A stretch of DNA of 64,000 bases from JABGQS01 sp963666505. Lineage in GTDB: Bacteria; Bacillota; Clostridia; Christensenellales; SZUA-584. Shown here one piece after another: positions 60,227-64,000 of the stretch. The notes under the pieces are model-generated. The model was not told the DNA's origin. It made no database searches and worked only from the letters and a program-made list of their open reading frames with translations. A program made the position numbers and the translations under genes. Location of the stretch: contig CAXXXL010000003.1 in the NCBI GenBank assembly GCA_963666505.2, positions 744,001 through 808,000 of the forward strand, read 5' to 3'. Numbering within the stretch: the stretch's first letter is position 1; every line of letters begins with the position of its first letter.

Positions 60227-60631
60227 GTGACGAAACAGCAAAAAGAGAAAATCAAGCAGCTGCGGATTGAAGGCTATAGTTATACGAAGATTGCAAAGCG
60301 GCTAAATATTTCTGAGAACACCATAAAATCATTCTGCCGCAGGAACAACCTAGGCGGAGACAGCAGGGTAAACACTGATCGAACAGGTGACGGCTTTTGC
60401 GATCAGTGTGGGACTCCGCTCAACCATACAGCCGGAGCAAAAAAGAAACGCTTCTGCTCCGATAAGTGCCGTATGAAATGGTGGAATGCTCACCCGGAAG
60501 CTGTCAAGCGCAAAAACATGTATACGTATACATGTGACCATTGCGGTACCATCTTTGAATGCTACGGCAACAGAAAACGAAAGTACTGCTCCCGTGCCTG
60601 CTATGGGAAGTCCAAGGCGGTGCGGGTATGA
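60227..60631 (+). CDS. HTH plus zinc-finger protein of the recombinase cassette (134 aa)
   Basis: GTG 60227 follows AAAGGAGG by eight bases; upstream extension lacks a site. Residues 1-45 are a sigma/resolvase-type helix-turn-helix (QQKEKIKQLRIEGYSYTKIA, LNISENTIKSFCRRN). Two zinc fingers follow (CDQCGTPLNHT to CSDKC, and CDHCGTIFEC to CSRAC). Such genes regularly precede tandem serine recombinases in clostridial prophages. It probably regulates or assists the recombinases. Confidence 0.8.
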   Translation: MTKQQKEKIKQLRIEGYSYTKIAKRLNISENTIKSFCRRNNLGGDSRVNTDRTGDGFCDQCGTPLNHTAGAKKKRFCSDKCRMKWWNAHPEAVKRKNMYTYTCDHCGTIFECYGNRKRKYCSRACYGKSKAVRV

Positions 60632-60792
60632 GCAAGATTCAGGGAATAATCCATTACCAAACTGCGATGTCCGTCTTTGAAAAATTACTGACTGATGAGA
60701 TTATTCGCGATGAAGATTTTATAAGAATCGAAGCGATTATTGCCAATAAATACGGCTTGTCAGAAGGGAGTATATATCGATATAAAGGTTGA
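60628..60792 (+). CDS. SHOCT-like small protein of recombinase cassette (54 aa)
   Basis: ATGA overlap with the preceding gene. IIHYQTAMSVFEKLLTDEII, EDFIRIEAIIANKYGLSEGS and IYRYKG are typical of the short SHOCT-domain proteins that sit before large serine recombinases in clostridial elements. It could be a recombination directionality factor, but this is speculation. Confidence 0.72.
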   Translation: MSKIQGIIHYQTAMSVFEKLLTDEIIRDEDFIRIEAIIANKYGLSEGSIYRYKG

Positions 60793-60843
60793 TATAAAAT
60801 GCGTTTAGAGTGATATATGTAACTGTGAAAGGAGGGCGTAAAC

Positions 60844-62157
60844 TTGGAAAAGAAGATTATAAAAAGGGAAAGAACCGTAACTGCAATGCCTTCTCAAAAG
60901 AGGGTTGCTGCTTATGCTAGGGTGTCAAGCGGAAAAGATGCAATGCTGCATTCACTGGCTGCGCAGGTCAGCTATTTCAGCAAATTAATTCAGAGTCGGC
61001 CGGGTTGGGAATATGCTGGGGTATATGCAGATGAAGCGGCAACTGGAACAAAAGACAGCCGTACTGAGTTTCAACGTATGCTCTGCGACTGCAGGAACGA
61101 TAAGATTGATATGGTTATTACAAAGTCCATATCACGTTTTGCTCGGAATACAGTTACACTTCTTGAGACTGTGCGTGAACTGAAGCTTCTAGGAGTGGAT
61201 GTGCTTTTTGAAGAGCAGAAAATTCACTCCATTAGCAACGACGGTGAGCTTATACTTTCAATACTGGCAAGTTGCGCACAGTCGGAAAGCCTTTCCGTAT
61301 CTGAAAATTGCAAGTGGCGTATTCGCAAGCAGTTCGAAGAAGGCGTGCTATGGGGTCTTAGCGTTATGTTTGGATATCAAATTAAAAATAGCATAATTGG
61401 AATTCACCATGAGCAGGCCCGCGTAGTTCGCATGATTTTCAGTGATTACTCTAGTGGTCTGGGCGGTTCGCTGATAGCAAAGAAACTCCGTGAATTGGGG
61501 GTCCCAACCGTGCTCGGAGGGATATGGAATGCCGATAGCGTTACGCAGATAATAAAGAATGAGAAATATACCGGCAATGCGCTTCTTCAAAAACGTTATG
61601 TTAAAGACCATATGAGCAAACTTTTAGTTCTTAACTGCGGAAAACTCCCCAAGTACTACGCCGAGAATACGCATCCCGCTATCGTAGATCAAAAAACCTT
61701 CGATAAGGCTCAGGTAATTTTAGAGAGCCGAAGAAAGCGTTTTAAAGCGAAAGATTCAAGCGATAAACGGTATACGTTCAGCAGTATTATAAAGTGCGGA
61801 ATATGTGGTAAGAATTATAGGCGAAGAACAGTAAGAGGGAAACCGTATTGGCAATGTACGACGTATATGCAATACGGTAAGGTTGAGTGCCATGCAAAGC
61901 AGATACCAGAAGATATCCTTTACTCTGTTATTAGCAAAGCTCTCAATCTTACCAATTTTAACGAACAGGTCTTTAAGGAAAAAATTTTAGAAATTAGAGT
62001 ACCCGAACCAAACAAGCTGACGTTTGTGTTTCATCATGGACAAAGCATAGAAAGGGTATGGCAAGATCGTTCGCGCCGAGAAAGCTGGACGGAAGAAATG
62101 TGTGATGCTGCACGGGAGCGTGAAAAAAGGAGATTAATTAATGGCGACAAATGTTAG
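60844..62157 (+). CDS. Large serine recombinase 1
   Basis: 437 residues from TTG 60844 after AAAGGAGGG. The catalytic Ser28 is in AAYARVSSGKD; the resolvase domain continues with DMVITKSISRFARNT. The recombinase domain (about 190-280) has GGIWNADSVTQIIKNEKYTG, and the zinc ribbon CGICGKNY with CTTYMQYGKVEC. It lacks the long C-terminal coiled-coil of many integrases. It overlaps recombinase 2 by 17 bases. The pair may work together in excision and integration. Confidence 0.92.
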   Translation: MEKKIIKRERTVTAMPSQKRVAAYARVSSGKDAMLHSLAAQVSYFSKLIQSRPGWEYAGVYADEAATGTKDSRTEFQRMLCDCRNDKIDMVITKSISRFARNTVTLLETVRELKLLGVDVLFEEQKIHSISNDGELILSILASCAQSESLSVSENCKWRIRKQFEEGVLWGLSVMFGYQIKNSIIGIHHEQARVVRMIFSDYSSGLGGSLIAKKLRELGVPTVLGGIWNADSVTQIIKNEKYTGNALLQKRYVKDHMSKLLVLNCGKLPKYYAENTHPAIVDQKTFDKAQVILESRRKRFKAKDSSDKRYTFSSIIKCGICGKNYRRRTVRGKPYWQCTTYMQYGKVECHAKQIPEDILYSVISKALNLTNFNEQVFKEKILEIRVPEPNKLTFVFHHGQSIERVWQDRSRRESWTEEMCDAAREREKRRLINGDKC

Positions 62158-63718
62158 GGTTATACCTGCAACAATACAGAAAACATCGGCTCAAAGCAGT
62201 CAGCAGAGTACAATAAGGAGAACGGCAGCATACGCAAGGGTTTCTACGGCCAGTGAAGAGCAGTTGACTTCCTATGAAGCTCAAGTCGATTACTATACAA
62301 AATATATTAAAGAGCGTGAAGGCTGGAAGTTTGTTAAAATCTACACGGATGAAGGTATTAGTGCAACGAACACAAAAAAACGTGACGGATTCAACAAAAT
62401 GGTTGCTGACGCACTAACGGGGAAAATTGACCTTATCGTTACCAAGTCAGTCAGTCGGTTTGCCAGAAATACTGTAGATAGTCTTTCAACAATTCGAAAA
62501 CTAAAGGAAAAAGGCGTAGAAGTGTTTTTTGAAAAGGAAAACATATACACTTTCGATGGTAAGGGTGAACTGCTAATTTCCCTGATGGCTTCGATTGCGC
62601 AAGAAGAGTCACGGGCGATTTCGAGCAACGTGAAATGGGGATTACGAAAACGATTCTCAGACGGTAAGGTCAGCATGCCGTATAAGCGGTTCCTAGGGTA
62701 CGAAAAAGGCGAAGACGGGCTGCCAAAGATTGTGGAAGAAGAAGCGCAAACAGTAAGGCTAATATACCGAATGTTCATAGAAGGAAGTACTCCTTCATCT
62801 ATCGCCAGGCAGCTTGCCGCAGCCGGTATACTTTCTCCGGGAGGAAAGAAGGTCTGGCAGGTACAAACGGTAAAGAGCATACTTACAAACGAGAAATATA
62901 AGGGCGACGCCCTGCTTCAAAAAAAGTTTACTATAGATTTCCTGACTAAAACCACAAAAGTCAATGAGGGAGAGATACCGCAGTACTACGTGCAGAACAG
63001 CCACCCGGCTATTATAGACCCGGATGAGTTCGACGTGGTGCAAGCCGAGATTGAACGCAGAAAAAAGCTGGGTCGGCCAGACGCATGCCAGAGTCCGCTT
63101 TCGACTAAGCTCATTTGCGGCGACTGCGGCGGATACTACGGCTCAAAGGTCTGGAGCTCGAACACTAAGTACCGCAAGGTTGTATGGCAGTGTAACGACA
63201 AGTACAAAAGTGACACCAAGTGTACTACTCCTCATGTCAATGAAGAAGAGGTGAAACAGAAATTCTTAGAAGCGTTCAACTGCGTACTCGAATATCGGTC
63301 CGAGCTTATTGAAAACTGCATGACAGCTAAAGATATAATTTGTGACTGCTCCAAAATAGAAGCAGAAACAGGTGAGCTTGAACAGGAAATAGAGGTGGTA
63401 ACAGAACTGCTGAGAAAAGCCATATACGAGAACGCACATACAGCGATTAATCAGGATGAATGGTCTGATAGGAACAGAGGATACGAGAAGCGGTATAACC
63501 ATGCGGCTAACCGTATAGCTGAGCTAAAGAAAATAAAGAGGCAGAGACTGAATACAAAGCGAGTGCTGGAAACCTTTATGCGCAACCTCAAGAACTGTGC
63601 AAATGTGTTGACAGAGTTTGATGAAAGGCTATGGACAGCAGCAATAGATAGTGTAGTAATATTGCCAAACGGTAGCATGACCTTCGTGTTTAAGGATGGG
63701 ACAAAGGTTTGTCGGTAA
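62141..63718 (+). CDS. Large serine recombinase 2 (probable integrase)
   Basis: 525 residues; AAAGGAG lies upstream of ATG 62141 inside recombinase 1. The catalytic Ser35 is in AAYARVSTASE, with IVTKSVSRFARNTVDSL and the recombinase-domain VWQVQTVKSILTNEKYKGD. The zinc ribbon is LICGDCGGYYG with CNDKYKSDTKC. A coiled-coil follows (about 395-470; EAETGELEQEIEVVTELLRK), a feature of phage integrases that controls synapsis. It is the last gene of the cassette and reaches the probable right attachment site. Confidence 0.93.
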   Translation: MATNVRVIPATIQKTSAQSSQQSTIRRTAAYARVSTASEEQLTSYEAQVDYYTKYIKEREGWKFVKIYTDEGISATNTKKRDGFNKMVADALTGKIDLIVTKSVSRFARNTVDSLSTIRKLKEKGVEVFFEKENIYTFDGKGELLISLMASIAQEESRAISSNVKWGLRKRFSDGKVSMPYKRFLGYEKGEDGLPKIVEEEAQTVRLIYRMFIEGSTPSSIARQLAAAGILSPGGKKVWQVQTVKSILTNEKYKGDALLQKKFTIDFLTKTTKVNEGEIPQYYVQNSHPAIIDPDEFDVVQAEIERRKKLGRPDACQSPLSTKLICGDCGGYYGSKVWSSNTKYRKVVWQCNDKYKSDTKCTTPHVNEEEVKQKFLEAFNCVLEYRSELIENCMTAKDIICDCSKIEAETGELEQEIEVVTELLRKAIYENAHTAINQDEWSDRNRGYEKRYNHAANRIAELKKIKRQRLNTKRVLETFMRNLKNCANVLTEFDERLWTAAIDSVVILPNGSMTFVFKDGTKVCR

Positions 63719-64000
63719 CACCCAATATTTCGTTTATTCTCTGCACCAGTTCAGGCGAAGAGTTATTCCTACCGTTTTCTACGCCGTTAAGGTGAGTTCT
63801 GGAAACATTAACTTTTTGCGCCAGCTGCGCCTGAGTCAGCCCCAGCTCCATACGCCTCAGAGCCATAGGCGACTTAGTTTTGCCTGTATGCGTCCAGTTC
63901 GGTTGAGGTTTTGGCGGCGGTGCAAGATCGACTCTGAGCGTATATCCTGCCAGGAATTTTACGTTTAAGTAACCTTCATTCACTTCAATGTGGTCAAGCA
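63690..64000 (-). CDS. Truncated host gene, DUF2442-like start fused to XRE HTH (5' end outside window)
   Basis: The frame is open to the window edge; a GTG at 63983 is possible but the sequence before it (DHIEVNEGYLNVKFLAG) still looks coding, so the start is probably beyond 64000. The N-terminal part resembles DUF2442 (VNEGYLNVKFLAGYTLRVDL). The C-terminal part is a Cro/CI helix-turn-helix (RRMELGLTQAQLAQKVNVSR, NGVENGRNNSS). The last codons (TDKPLSHP) come from the reverse strand of recombinase 2, implying that integration replaced the original gene end. Likely an antitoxin-like regulator. Confidence 0.6.
   Translation of the reverse strand, partial: LDHIEVNEGYLNVKFLAGYTLRVDLAPPPKPQPNWTHTGKTKSPMALRRMELGLTQAQLAQKVNVSRTHLNGVENGRNNSSPELVQRINEILGVTDKPLSHP

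Noticed and set aside
63708..63718. Recombinase 2 being truncated by the overlapping gene
   Set aside because: Its 525 residues include all catalytic, zinc and coiled-coil parts and a normal C-terminus.

Overview
The window looks like a chromosomal segment of a Gram-positive, low-GC bacterium of the class Clostridia (Bacillota). The reasons are strong AGGAGG-type ribosome binding sites, AT-rich non-phage segments, and phage gene families and tandem large serine recombinases of the kind seen in clostridial prophages. No gene identifies a species. Everything here was read from sequence alone; family names come from motif recognition, not searches.

Layout. (1) 228-3828: the late (lysis) end of one prophage, broken at its left edge. 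It holds a 5'-truncated endolysin, small accessory genes, an NlpC/P60 endolysin, a methylglyoxal synthase gene inserted as a moron with its own promoter and terminator, an LLH-type holin and a Gln/Asn/Ala-rich phage protein interrupted by TGA. (2) 3877-7899: AT-rich host-like DNA with a hypothetical gene, tRNA-Glu(CTC), a 28-bp direct repeat that resembles the 3' end of tmRNA and flanks a small membrane-protein gene, a Zn-ribbon/SHOCT protein and an OB-fold-like lipoprotein. (3) 8019-20483: a 12.5-kb defence island, all on the minus strand. It reads hsdM-hsdS-prrC-hsdR (type IC-like restriction-modification with an embedded anticodon nuclease), then mcrB-mcrC, then a macro-domain/HTH protein, an unrecognised NRYAGD-motif protein and a VWA protein. 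(4) 20852-56640: a largely complete siphophage-type prophage: ImmA/XRE lysogeny switch with a clear operator-promoter, replication module (DUF2800, DUF2815, PolA, VapE, VRR-NUC, SNF2 helicase), DUF1492 late regulator, HNH/methylase/terminase, HK97-type head, tail with a -1 frameshift chaperone, and endolysin-holin. (5) 56665-59943: a cargo insert (carotenoid-desaturase-like FAD oxidoreductase, SDR, nonsense-split DUF2269-like membrane protein) lying between two diverged copies of the same terminator. (6) 60227-63718: an integration cassette (HTH/Zn-finger, SHOCT-like peptide, two overlapping large serine recombinases) that runs into the 3' end of a truncated XRE-type gene at the right edge.

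How it fits together. The type I system methylates and restricts DNA. If a phage disables it, the PrrC-like ATPase/ribonuclease encoded between hsdS and hsdR is expected to cleave a tRNA anticodon and abort infection. McrBC would attack modified DNA, and the three genes following mcrC appear to be in the same transcription unit and may be an uncharacterised McrBC-linked module. The prophage carries morons and scars of others, including the fused ends of a deleted AbiE toxin-antitoxin pair, so the locus records repeated turnover of defence and cargo genes.
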